Below are positions 32,448-40,762 of a stretch of DNA of 46,866 nucleotides, piece by piece. Numbering within the stretch: the first letter of the stretch is position 1; each line of letters starts with the position of its first letter. The DNA is from Clostridia bacterium. Lineage in GTDB: Bacteria; Bacillota; Clostridia; Christensenellales; Aristaeellaceae. A model generated the notes under the pieces. That model had not been told where the DNA came from. It worked only from the letters and a program-made list of their open reading frames with translations, and made no database searches. The translations under genes and the position numbers were made by a program. Where the stretch lies: NCBI GenBank assembly GCA_017532155.1, contig JAFXJP010000010.1:1-46866 (forward strand), given 5' to 3'.

Positions 32448-33485
32448 ATGAGCAACTCCAGAAAAGACGAGATCATCAAACTGCAAAACGAGATCATCCA
32501 GTCCATGGCCAAGCGCAACCTGCGCTCGGTGTATGACGATTTCTGGGGCAAGCCCGCTGCGCCCAAGCAGGAAGCGCCCAAGGCGACGGCGACTGAAGCA
32601 CCCAAAGCGGAAGAACCCAAAAAGGAAGAAAATCCCCGCGAGAATATCGAGGATCTCAAAAAAGAGCTCAGCGGCTACATCGGCCTGACGACCGTCAAGG
32701 AAGAAGTTGATCAGCTGATCAACTGGATCCGCGTGGAGCAGATGCGAAAATCGCACGGCCTGCCCACCAGCGAACTGACGCTGCACATGGTCTTTTCCGG
32801 TAATCCCGGCACGGGCAAAACGATGATCGCCAGACTCATGGCGCGCATTTTCCATTCGCTGGGCATTTTGAGCAAGGGCCAGCTGATCGAAGTGGACCGC
32901 GGCGATCTGGTGGCCGGCTACGTCGGACAAACCGCCATCAAGACCAAAGAGGTCATCGAAAAGGCGATGGGCGGCGTGCTGTTCATTGACGAGGCCTATG
33001 CGCTGACCAACCGCGGCGAGAACGATTACGGCGGCGAGGCTGTCGATACGCTGCTCAAGGCGATGGAGGATCACCGCGACGATCTGATCGTCATCGTGGC
33101 GGGCTACATCGAGCCCATGGAAAAATTCCTGCACTCCAACCCCGGCCTCGAGTCGCGCTTCAACCGCTTCATCGATTTCCCGGATTATACGCTGGAGGAG
33201 ATGCTGGCGATCTTTGACATGCGCTGCGAGGGCGCGGGCTACACGGTGGATGAAAAGGCGCGCAAGGCGCTCAGTGATCTGATCGATCAGGAGAGCAAGG
33301 CGGACGTCAAGGGCTTTGGCAATGCGCGCGGCGTGCGCAATCTCTTTGAAACGGCCATCGCCCGCCAGGCGGATCGTCTGGGCGAGTATGAGGGCGAGAT
33401 CACCCGCGACATGCTGATGCTTTTGACCGAAGAGGACATCACCGGCGTGCCGGACGAGATCGCGCACCCCGAAACTGAAAACTAA
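32448..33485 (+). CDS. SpoVK/CbbX-type AAA+ ATPase
   Basis: A 345-residue protein with a Lys/Glu/Pro/Ala-rich N-terminal linker (about 1-65) and one AAA+ module. It has Walker A FSGNPGTGKTMIARLMA, pore-like GDLVAGYVGQTAIKT, Walker B GGVLFIDEAYAL, sensor 1 in IVIVAGY, and arginine finger LESRFNRF. The family includes SpoVK (sporulation) and CbbX (Rubisco activase); only the general remodelling role can be inferred here. It starts 11 bases after the GH88 gene and ends converging, with a four-base overlap, on the beta-propeller gene. Confidence 0.9.
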   Translation: MSNSRKDEIIKLQNEIIQSMAKRNLRSVYDDFWGKPAAPKQEAPKATATEAPKAEEPKKEENPRENIEDLKKELSGYIGLTTVKEEVDQLINWIRVEQMRKSHGLPTSELTLHMVFSGNPGTGKTMIARLMARIFHSLGILSKGQLIEVDRGDLVAGYVGQTAIKTKEVIEKAMGGVLFIDEAYALTNRGENDYGGEAVDTLLKAMEDHRDDLIVIVAGYIEPMEKFLHSNPGLESRFNRFIDFPDYTLEEMLAIFDMRCEGAGYTVDEKARKALSDLIDQESKADVKGFGNARGVRNLFETAIARQADRLGEYEGEITRDMLMLLTEEDITGVPDEIAHPETEN

Positions 33486-34300
33486 ATAATCAGCATATCG
33501 CTGGGCGAAGCGCCGAGATAGATTTTCTCGGCGCTTTTTCCTATGCCGCAGGGAATGCGCTGCACGCTGCCGTCTACGGGATCGGCAACCAGCGCAAAGC
33601 CGGCATAGGCGCGGATGCTTTGCGCCAGCCCGCCGGGGTAGCGCTGCATGATGCGGCCGTCCGCTTTGATGCGCAGCGTTTCGCCAAGCAGCCCGCACAA
33701 AAGCGATCCGTCCGGCAAGGCGCGCAGCGATCCGGGCAGACCGCGGCGGGAGAGAATTTCGCTTGTCACGCCGCGCGGGGAGATGCGCAGCGCCAGCGTG
33801 GTCATATCGCCGTCCTCCACTGCGCACAGCGCGCAGAGGTCGCGTCCGGCGAAGGCGGCGGCGCAGACGATGCCGGGCAGCGCGCAGCGCGCAAGGAGCG
33901 TCAGATCGTTGGACGACATCACCATCGCCTCGCCTGCTGCGCCGCCCGCGATCAAAAGATACCGCCCGCACGGACTTATATGCATATCGCGCGGATAGCA
34001 GCCGCACTGCGTACACAGCCGCAGCCGTCCTGTCTGAGGGCATAAAAGGCTGACGCTGTCGGCCTCGGAACTGAGGGCATAGAGCGCGCCCGGCAGCGCG
34101 CACAGGCGGCATACGCCCGGCGGCAGCGGATACTGCCCAATCAGCTGCGCACCCGGCGAAAACACATGCGCGCCCTCCTGCGCGGCGCAGATGATGCAAT
34201 CGCCGCACACCGTCAGGCACTGCGCCTGCGGGCATAAGGGCTGTGCCTGCGATCTGATGTGCATGAGCCCGCGCTCGCTGTCGGCGATCCACAGCGCCAT
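33482..34300 (-). CDS. Cysteine-rich beta-propeller-like protein
   Basis: Encodes 272 residues made of repeated four-strand blades of about 40 residues, with recurring patterns such as GRYLLIAGGAAGEAMVMSS, AGRDLCALCAVEDGD and DGSLLCGLLG. This is typical of YncE/WD-like propellers. Unusually, it has more than 15 cysteines, several in Cys-X2-Cys or Cys-X-Cys spacing, and no signal peptide. ATG 34300 is used because AGGAGG is eight bases upstream; the GTG at 34309 overlaps that site. Function unknown; Cys-rich cytoplasmic propellers can be spore-coat related, but that is a guess. Confidence 0.7.
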   Translation of the reverse strand: MALWIADSERGLMHIRSQAQPLCPQAQCLTVCGDCIICAAQEGAHVFSPGAQLIGQYPLPPGVCRLCALPGALYALSSEADSVSLLCPQTGRLRLCTQCGCYPRDMHISPCGRYLLIAGGAAGEAMVMSSNDLTLLARCALPGIVCAAAFAGRDLCALCAVEDGDMTTLALRISPRGVTSEILSRRGLPGSLRALPDGSLLCGLLGETLRIKADGRIMQRYPGGLAQSIRAYAGFALVADPVDGSVQRIPCGIGKSAEKIYLGASPSDMLII

Positions 34301-34389
34301 GCATGCCACCTCCTTTTTGCTTTACAGCGTATGCGAAAGCCGGGAGCGAGGTGCTGAGACAATTGAATTGTATAAACATTGTATTTCTC

Positions 34390-34419
34390 TTGACATGCGG
34401 CCCTTTTTTCTGCTATATT
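34390..34419 (+). promoter_or_regulatory. Promoter of the second T-box operon
   Basis: TTGACA (34390-34395), 18-base spacer, TATATT (34414-34419), with an extended TG before the -10. Confidence 0.7.
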
Positions 34420-34425
34420 TTTTCG

Positions 34426-34692
34426 TATCTAATTGCGATGACGGAACTACGCTTCGTCCTTTGGCAGCCAAGAGAGCCGGCGGTTGGTGGAAGCCGGTAT
34501 GCGGGGGCGAATGCGATCTCCTTCCCGAGCAGGAACCCTGAACCAGTAGTAAGGGCTCCCGGTTTTGCCCCGTTATCATGGCAAAAAGCTTAGTGGAGCT
34601 TGAGTGCCCGCTTGTCGGGAAATTGGGTGGTACCGCGGTATAATGTGTTATATCGTCCCTGAAGCCTTTGGCTTTGGGGACTTTTTGTTTTT
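34426..34692 (+). promoter_or_regulatory. T-box leader of the branched-chain amino acid operon
   Basis: Canonical T-box: AGAGAGCCGGCGGTTGGTGG (34470-34489), the antiterminator core GGGTGGTACCGCGG (34625-34638) and a terminator GTCCCTGAAGCC/GGCTTTGGGGAC followed by TTTTTGTTTTTT (34655-34692). At the specifier position, nine bases before GAGC, stands CUC (Leu); AUC (Ile) three bases upstream is the less likely reading. Low charged tRNA-Leu should switch on the operon from 34714. Confidence 0.92.
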
Positions 34693-34713
34693 TGAGAAAT
34701 GGAGGCGTGCTCT

Positions 34714-36126
34714 ATGAAAAATATATTTGTGATGGATCAGACGCTGTGCCTGGCGGCCAGGGGCGGCGCGCAGACGCTTTCCTTCCGCGAAAAGATGGAG
34801 ATCGGCAAGTGGATTGCCAGGATGCATCCCGATATGCTGGACGCCGGTGAAATCAAAAATGAAAAGGCCGACGCAGTTTTGTTGCATGCCATTGCGCCGG
34901 AATTGAAGGAGATTATGTTGGGCTGCCGCTGCCAGCTGAATGCTGCGGCGATTGACTGCGCGGTCAGCGCGCTGTCTGCGGCGGAAAATCCCTGCATTAT
35001 TTTGACCGTACCCGCCTCCCCCGTGCGCATGGAGTATGACGGACATAAAAAGGCTCCGGCCATGCTGGAGGCTATTGGCGAAATGACGCGCTACGCCGCC
35101 GAAAAGTGTGCGTGCGTAGCGGTGTGTCTGGAGGACGCCACCCGCGCGGAAAATGAATTTTTGCTCTCTGCCATCAAAACGGCTGCCGACAGCGGCGCGA
35201 AGATGGTGATCGTGCAGGATATGGTCGGCTCGCTTTTGTCTGACGAGTTTTCTGCCTTTATTGAAAATGCCAGGGCGGCTGTGCCTGCGGGCGTCAAGCT
35301 GATTGCCGGCTGCAGCAATGACATGGACATGGCGGTGGCGGATACGGTTTCCGCGCTCCTCCATGGCGCAGACGGCGCGTGCACGGCGCTTTGCAGCAAG
35401 GAATGCGCCGATACAGCGGCGCTGGCGCATGCCATGCATCAGCGCGGCGACAGGCTGGGACTTGACTGCACGCTCAATCATACCGAGCTCAATCGCGCGG
35501 CGGGACAGATTGAAAAGCTGCTGACCGCCCGCAAATCGGTGTCCACGCCCTTTGCCGGCAGCATGCCCGACGAGGATGCTGGCAACTCCGTATTGACCGC
35601 CGGCGATGACATCGCCAAGGTCGCCGCCGCTGTCAAGAGCCGCGGGTATGATCTGTCGCAGGAGGACATCAAGCATGTTTCGGATGCTGTTGCCAAGCTG
35701 CCTGTCAAAAAGGAAGTGACCGCCCGCGAGCTGGACGCGATCATCGCCTCCGCCGCCATGCAGGTGCCGCCGACGTATAAGCTGGTCAGCTATCATGTGA
35801 ACTGCAGTAATATCATCGCGCCCACCGCGCATGTGGTGCTCAAAAAGGATGACAAGGAGCTGCAGGGCCTGTCCGTGGGCGACGGTCCCATCGACGCCGC
35901 TTTCCTGGCCATCGAGCAGATCGCCGGACGTCACTTTGAACTGGACGATTTCCAGATTCAGTCCGTTACCGAGGGCCGCGGCGCGATGGGCGATGCGCTG
36001 GTCAAGCTGCGTCATGAGGGCCGCCTCTACTCCGGCAAGGGCCTGTCTACCGATATCCTCGGCGCCTCCATCAGCGCCTATATCAACGCCCTCAACAAGA
36101 TTGCCTATGAGGAGAGCAACGTATGA
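34714..36126 (+). CDS. LeuA-like protein without catalytic residues (pseudo-isopropylmalate synthase)
   Basis: A 470-residue protein with the layout of 2-isopropylmalate synthase: a barrel-like N-terminal part (1 to about 270), a linker, and a C-terminal LeuA allosteric domain (about 365-470, VGDGPIDAAFLAIEQI ... GRGAMGDALVKL ... STDILGASISAYINALN). The catalytic motifs are gone. The usual T-L-R-D-G-E-Q near the start reads TLCLAARGGAQ, and the metal-binding H-C-H-N-D reads GCSND (about residue 203). It therefore cannot work as a normal synthase. First gene after a Leu-type T-box, it may be a leucine sensor or partner subunit. ATG 34714 follows GGAGG. Confidence 0.85.
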   Translation: MKNIFVMDQTLCLAARGGAQTLSFREKMEIGKWIARMHPDMLDAGEIKNEKADAVLLHAIAPELKEIMLGCRCQLNAAAIDCAVSALSAAENPCIILTVPASPVRMEYDGHKKAPAMLEAIGEMTRYAAEKCACVAVCLEDATRAENEFLLSAIKTAADSGAKMVIVQDMVGSLLSDEFSAFIENARAAVPAGVKLIAGCSNDMDMAVADTVSALLHGADGACTALCSKECADTAALAHAMHQRGDRLGLDCTLNHTELNRAAGQIEKLLTARKSVSTPFAGSMPDEDAGNSVLTAGDDIAKVAAAVKSRGYDLSQEDIKHVSDAVAKLPVKKEVTARELDAIIASAAMQVPPTYKLVSYHVNCSNIIAPTAHVVLKKDDKELQGLSVGDGPIDAAFLAIEQIAGRHFELDDFQIQSVTEGRGAMGDALVKLRHEGRLYSGKGLSTDILGASISAYINALNKIAYEESNV

Positions 36127-38627
36127 AGATTGCATTTTCCACTTACGGCTGGCAGCGCCTGAGCTGGCAGGAAATCTGCGCGCTGGCGCTGGAGATGCAC
36201 TTTGACGGCATCGAAATTTATGATGTGGACGCGCCCTGCTTTGAGGGCGTGCTGGGCGCGCAAAGCGCGCGCACGGCGCGGAAGCTGCGCGAAAAAGGCC
36301 TGGAGATTGCCTGCGTGGACGCCGTGAGCAACCTTTCAGACCCCGATACCGAAAAAGTAAAAGACGATATTTTGCATGTCATTGATATGGCCGCGCGCCT
36401 GCACGCGCCCTATGTCCGCCTGCGTGCGCAGGAGGGCCAGGCGGATGAAGAGGGCATTCGCGCGCTGATTGCAAGCGTGCTGCCCGCTGCCGAAAGTGCG
36501 CGCGTGACGCTGCTGGTGGAAACCGCCGGCGTATACGCCGATACCAAGAAGCTGGCGCATCTGCTGGATTCCTTTGCGGATGACAGCCTGGGCGCGCTGT
36601 GGGATATTCACCACACCGTGCTGCGCGCCGGCGAATCGCCGGATGAGACCGTCAAGAACCTGGGCGCGTACATCCGCCACACGCACATTAAGGACTCCTG
36701 CCGCAACGCTCAGGGCGAGATTGAATACTGCCTGATGGGCGAAGGCACGCTGCCGGCGCAGGAGGTGTTTGACGCGCTGCGTTCGCTCAATTACGCGGGC
36801 TTCTGCTCGATGGAAATGCGCCCCGACTGGCTGGGCGAGCTGGGCGATGAGGACATTGTCTTCACGCACTTTGCCGCCTTCATGAAGCGCTTTGACCGTG
36901 TGCCCGAGTGGCAGAATCACCTGTACCGCAACAAGGCCGGTACGGGCCGCTATGTGTGGAAAAAGGACACGCTGATCCCCGAAACCTTTCCGCAGGTGCT
37001 GGACCGCATGGTGAAGGAATTTCCCGATCAATTGGCCTTCAAGTATACGACGCTGGATTACACCCGCACATATTCCCAGTTCCGCGACGATGTGGATGAA
37101 TTTGCCCGCGCGCTGATTGCCCTTGGCGTAAAGCCCGGCTACAAGGTGGCTGTGTGGGCCACCAACGTGCCGCAATGGTACATCGCCTTCTGGGCAGCCA
37201 CCAAGATCGGCGCGATTCTGGTGACGGTCAACACCGCCTACAAAATTGCCGAGGCGGAGTATCTGTTCCGGCAGTCCGATACGCACACGCTGATCATGGT
37301 GGAAAGCTACCGCGACAGCAATTATGCCGATGTTATGCGCCGCCTGGCCCCCGAAATGATGGATACGCAGCCCAGCAAGCCCCTGCACTGCAAAAAGCTG
37401 CCTTTCCTGCGCAACATCATCACCGTAGGATTCACCATGCCCGGATGCCTCACCTGGGAGGAAGCGCTGCCCTACGCCGACAAAACGCCCATCGAGGAAG
37501 TATACCGCCGCATGGCCGCCATCCGCGGCGACGACGTGTGCAACATGCAGTACACCTCCGGCACCACAGGCTTCCCCAAGGGCGTGATGCTCACGCATTA
37601 CAACGTGGTTAACAACGGCAAATGCATCGGCGACCGCATGGATTTAAGCACCGCCGACCGCATGATGATCCAGGTGCCCATGTTCCACTGCTTTGGCATG
37701 GTGCTGGCAATGACGGCCTCCATGACGCACGGCGCGACGCTTTTCCCGATACCGTACTTTTCGCCCAAGCCCTCGCTGGCGTGCATTCACAATGAGCGCA
37801 TCACCGCCTTCCACGGCGTGCCGACGATGTTCATTGCCCTGCTTTCGCACAAGGACTTTGAAAAGACGGACTTTTCCTACATGCGCACGGGCATCATGGC
37901 GGGCTCGCCCTGTCCCATCAAGGTGATGCAGGAAGTGGTCGACCGCATGCACATGAAGGAAATTACCATCGTGTACGGCCAGACCGAGGCCTCGCCCGGC
38001 TGCACGATGTCCTCGACCGACGATTCGCTTGAGGTGCGCGTGAGCACTGTGGGTCGTCCGCTGCCTGAGATCGAGTGCAAGATCGTCGATCCCGAAACGG
38101 GCGAGGAATTGCCCGACAACGTAACGGGCGAGTTTGTCGCCCGCGGCTACAACATCATGAAGGGCTATTACAAGATGCCCAAGGCCACCGCCAGCGCCAT
38201 TGATAAAGACGGCTGGCTGCATACGGGCGATCTGGCCTGCCGCACGCCGGAGGGCAATTTCCGCATCACGGGCCGCCTCAAGGATATGATCATTCGCGGC
38301 GGCGAAAATATTTACCCCAAGGAGATTGAGGAATTTATCTACACCCATGAGAAGGTCAGCGACGTACAGGTCATCGGCGTGCCCGACCGCCAGTACGGCG
38401 AGGAAATCATGGCCTGGGTGATCCTCAAAAAGGGCGAGGAGATGACCGAAGCCGAGCTCAAGGGCTTTGTCGCCGCCAACATGGCCAAGCACAAGGTGCC
38501 GCGCTATGTGACGTTTGTGGATGCTTTCCCCACCAACGCCGCCGGCAAAATCCTCAAATACAAAATGCGCGAGATGGCTGTGGAGATGCTGGGCCTCAAA
38601 AAGGACGCGGCTATTGAAACGGCGTAA
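36123..38627 (+). CDS. TIM-barrel isomerase-like / acyl-CoA synthetase fusion
   Basis: An 834-residue fusion. Residues 1 to about 265 resemble the xylose isomerase-like sugar phosphate isomerase/epimerase barrel. The metal-site acids and histidine look intact: LLVETAG, ALWDIHHT, RHTHIKDS and CSMEMRPDW. Residues about 275-834 are a complete AMP-forming acyl-CoA synthetase (MQYTSGTTGFPKGVML, YGQTEASPG, LHTGDLACR, NAAGKILKYKM). ATG 36123 overlaps the preceding stop, so the two genes are coupled. In this operon it probably supplies an acyl-CoA to the oxidoreductase downstream. Why a barrel is attached is unknown. Confidence 0.9.
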   Translation: MKIAFSTYGWQRLSWQEICALALEMHFDGIEIYDVDAPCFEGVLGAQSARTARKLREKGLEIACVDAVSNLSDPDTEKVKDDILHVIDMAARLHAPYVRLRAQEGQADEEGIRALIASVLPAAESARVTLLVETAGVYADTKKLAHLLDSFADDSLGALWDIHHTVLRAGESPDETVKNLGAYIRHTHIKDSCRNAQGEIEYCLMGEGTLPAQEVFDALRSLNYAGFCSMEMRPDWLGELGDEDIVFTHFAAFMKRFDRVPEWQNHLYRNKAGTGRYVWKKDTLIPETFPQVLDRMVKEFPDQLAFKYTTLDYTRTYSQFRDDVDEFARALIALGVKPGYKVAVWATNVPQWYIAFWAATKIGAILVTVNTAYKIAEAEYLFRQSDTHTLIMVESYRDSNYADVMRRLAPEMMDTQPSKPLHCKKLPFLRNIITVGFTMPGCLTWEEALPYADKTPIEEVYRRMAAIRGDDVCNMQYTSGTTGFPKGVMLTHYNVVNNGKCIGDRMDLSTADRMMIQVPMFHCFGMVLAMTASMTHGATLFPIPYFSPKPSLACIHNERITAFHGVPTMFIALLSHKDFEKTDFSYMRTGIMAGSPCPIKVMQEVVDRMHMKEITIVYGQTEASPGCTMSSTDDSLEVRVSTVGRPLPEIECKIVDPETGEELPDNVTGEFVARGYNIMKGYYKMPKATASAIDKDGWLHTGDLACRTPEGNFRITGRLKDMIIRGGENIYPKEIEEFIYTHEKVSDVQVIGVPDRQYGEEIMAWVILKKGEEMTEAELKGFVAANMAKHKVPRYVTFVDAFPTNAAGKILKYKMREMAVEMLGLKKDAAIETA

Positions 38628-38641
38628 GAAAGTGATATAAT
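38614..38641 (+). promoter_or_regulatory. Internal promoter before ilvE
   Basis: TTGAAA (38614-38619), 16-base spacer, TATAAT (38636-38641), partly inside the end of the fusion gene. It could express ilvE independently of the T-box. Confidence 0.5.
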
Positions 38642-38677
38642 AAAGAAGTGTTGATAAAAGGATAAGGAGGAACTCCC

Positions 38678-39745
38678 ATGGAAATCCGTATAGAAAAAGC
38701 ACAGAACCTCAAAGTCAAGCCCGATGAATCTGCCCTGGGCTTTGGCCGTCATTTTACTGATCATATGTTCCTGATGGATTATGATATCGACAAGGGCTGG
38801 TACGATCCCCGCATCGTGCCCTACGGCCCCATTGCGCTGGATCCCTCCAGCACCGTGTTCCATTACGGCGCGGAGATTTTTGAGGGCATGAAGGCCTACC
38901 GCCGCGCCGACGGTCAGGTGCAGTTCTTCCGTCCGATGGACAACTTCAAGCGTCTGCAGGATTCTGCCGAGCGTCTGTGCCTGCCCATCGTCGATCCCGA
39001 TTTTATGCTGGAAGCGATGAAGGCGCTGGTCAAGGTGGATGAAGATTGGGTGCCCCATAAGGAAGGCACCTCGCTGTACATCCGTCCCTTCATCTTCGGC
39101 GCCGATCCTTTCCTGGGCGTGCATACGGTGCACCACAGCCTGCTGGTGATCATTCTCTCCCCCGTGGGCAGCTACTACAAAGAGGGCATCAACCCCGTGC
39201 GCATCATGGTGGAAGATGAAGACGTGCGCGCTGTCCGCGGCGGCACGGGCTACGCCAAGTGCGGCGGCAACTACGCCGCAAGCCTTCGCGCCGGCAAGAA
39301 GGCCGAGGAAAAGGGCTACAGCCAGGTGCTGTGGCTGGACGGCGTGGAGCGCAAGTACATTGAAGAAGTGGGCGCGATGAACGTGATGTTCAAGATAAAC
39401 GGCACCGTCGTCACCCCCGCGCTGCTGGGCAGCGTGCTTCCCGGCATCACCCGCCGCAGCTGCATCCAGCTGCTCAAGGACTGGGGCGTACCGGTGGAAG
39501 AGCGCCAGCTGAGCGTAGACGAGCTTAAGGAAGCCATTGCAAACGGCACGCTGGAAGAAGCTTTCGGCTGCGGCACGGCGGCGGTTGTTTCGCCCATCGG
39601 CGAACTGAACATCGAGGGCAAGCCCTACGAAATCGCCGGCAACAAGATCGGCCCGCTGACCCAGAAGCTCTACGACACCCTCACCGGCATCCAGTGGGGC
39701 AAGATCGCCGATCCCTACGGCTGGATTGTGCCGCTCCATGACTAA
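38678..39745 (+). CDS. ilvE: Branched-chain amino acid aminotransferase
   Basis: PLP enzyme of fold type IV, 355 residues, interconverting Val, Leu and Ile with their 2-oxo acids using glutamate/2-oxoglutarate. Family features include HYGAEIFEGMKAYR, the catalytic Lys in GVERKYIEEVGAMNVMF, FGCGTAAVVSPIG and the N-terminal FTDHMFLMDYD. It matches the longer, mammalian-like BCAT subgroup. The start has AAGGAGG. It connects 2-oxo acids of the VOR enzyme to amino acids, and the next gene overlaps its stop. Confidence 0.96.
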   Translation: MEIRIEKAQNLKVKPDESALGFGRHFTDHMFLMDYDIDKGWYDPRIVPYGPIALDPSSTVFHYGAEIFEGMKAYRRADGQVQFFRPMDNFKRLQDSAERLCLPIVDPDFMLEAMKALVKVDEDWVPHKEGTSLYIRPFIFGADPFLGVHTVHHSLLVIILSPVGSYYKEGINPVRIMVEDEDVRAVRGGTGYAKCGGNYAASLRAGKKAEEKGYSQVLWLDGVERKYIEEVGAMNVMFKINGTVVTPALLGSVLPGITRRSCIQLLKDWGVPVEERQLSVDELKEAIANGTLEEAFGCGTAAVVSPIGELNIEGKPYEIAGNKIGPLTQKLYDTLTGIQWGKIADPYGWIVPLHD

Positions 39746-40415
39746 GCTTTTTGATCGCAAGCCCCATCGCGTGACGCTCTTTGCCGGGCACTATGGCAGC
39801 GGCAAGACCACGGCGGCGGTCAATTATGCGCTGTGGCTGAAAGCGCAGGGGCATGACACGGCGATTGCGGATCTTGACATCGTCAACCCCTACTTCCGCA
39901 CGCGTGACAGCCTGGATGCACTCAGCGCTGCGGGCGTGCGCCTGATCGCATCGCCCTTTGCGGGCAGCAATGTAGATGCGCCTGCCCTGCCCGGCGAAGC
40001 GTATGCCGTGGTGGAGGATACATCCCTTCACGCGGTGATTGACGTGGGCGGTGATGACCGCGGCGCGCTGGCGCTGGGCCGGTATGTGCCCGCGATCAAA
40101 GACGAGGGCGATTACGATTTTCTGTGCGTGATCAATCGCTTCCGCCCGCTGACGCAGGATGCTGACAGCACCATCGAAGTGCTGCGCGAGATTGAGACGG
40201 CCTGCAAGCTGCCCTTCACCGGCATCTGCGCGTGCTCGAATCTGGGTGATCTGACGAGCGCGGAGGATATCATCGCCTCGCAAGCGTACACGCAGGAAGT
40301 GGCAGAAAAGATGGGCTTGCCCATTGTGATGACCTGCGTGCCGGCGCATTTGATTGATAAGCTGGAAGGAATGGAGAATATCTTCCCCATCCGGCATCGT
40401 ACAAAGTTTATCTGA
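39738..40415 (+). CDS. P-loop ATPase associated with the 2-oxoacid oxidoreductase
   Basis: A 225-residue nucleotide-binding protein of the MinD/ParA/CobQ-like group. It has the Walker A FAGHYGSGKTTAAVNYAL at residues about 15-32, ADLDIVNPYFRTRD as switch-like segment and AVIDVGGDDRGA as Walker B. The body lacks a helix-turn-helix or membrane helix. ATG 39738 lies inside the end of ilvE (ATGACTAA), so the genes are coupled. Placed just before the VOR genes, a maturation or Fe-S/cofactor-loading role is plausible; I know of no proven function. Confidence 0.75.
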   Translation: MTKLFDRKPHRVTLFAGHYGSGKTTAAVNYALWLKAQGHDTAIADLDIVNPYFRTRDSLDALSAAGVRLIASPFAGSNVDAPALPGEAYAVVEDTSLHAVIDVGGDDRGALALGRYVPAIKDEGDYDFLCVINRFRPLTQDADSTIEVLREIETACKLPFTGICACSNLGDLTSAEDIIASQAYTQEVAEKMGLPIVMTCVPAHLIDKLEGMENIFPIRHRTKFI

Positions 40416-40419
40416 GGAT

Positions 40420-40500
40420 TACGCCGACTGCGGTCTGCTACACCTCATCCGGTGCGGTAAACCGCACCGGATGAGGTGTAGCGCCTCGCAAGGCGCGTTA
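40420..40500 (+). mobile_element. MITE-like palindromic element M, copy 3 (short form)
   Basis: Left end TTACGCCGACTGCGGTCTG then CTACACCTCATCCGGTGCGG; right end CCGCACCGGATGAGGTGTAG then CGCCTCGCAAGGCGCGTTA. The internal AGGGGAA palindromes of copies 1 and 2 are absent, so the two long arms now form one nearly perfect hairpin. It splits the operon between the ATPase gene and the oxidoreductase genes. Confidence 0.75.
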
Positions 40501-40545
40501 CCCTTTTAAAACAACAAAACTCACCACCAGAGAAAGAGGTGCGTT

Positions 40546-40761
40546 ATGGCAAAAGTAACCTTTGATACCGAGCGCTGCAAGGGCTGCGCGCTGTGCGTGG
40601 CAGCCTGTCCCAAGGGCATTGTATCCCTGTCTGACAGCGCCATCAACCAGAAGGGCTATCGCCCTGCGCAGGTGACCGATATGGAAAAGTGCATCGGCTG
40701 CGCGTCCTGCGCAATCATGTGCCCCGATTGCGTCATCACTGTGGAAAGGGAGGCCAAATAA
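40546..40761 (+). CDS. vorD: 2-oxoacid:ferredoxin oxidoreductase, ferredoxin-like delta subunit
   Basis: A 71-residue protein with two [4Fe-4S] motifs, CKGCALCVAACP and CIGCASCAIMCP, carrying electrons between the TPP site and ferredoxin. Its ATG follows AGAAAGAGGTG. It is one base from vorB and forms the first gene of a four-gene set. A read-through or a promoter within the palindromic element upstream must express it. The name vor rests on the ilvE context; kor would be the alternative. Confidence 0.9.
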   Translation: MAKVTFDTERCKGCALCVAACPKGIVSLSDSAINQKGYRPAQVTDMEKCIGCASCAIMCPDCVITVEREAK

Positions 40762-40762
40762 C

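Noticed and set aside
32418-34379. A 653-codon minus-strand open frame
   Set aside because: Covers the antisense of the SpoVK-like gene and an alternative frame of the propeller; low-complexity Ala/Arg/His content.
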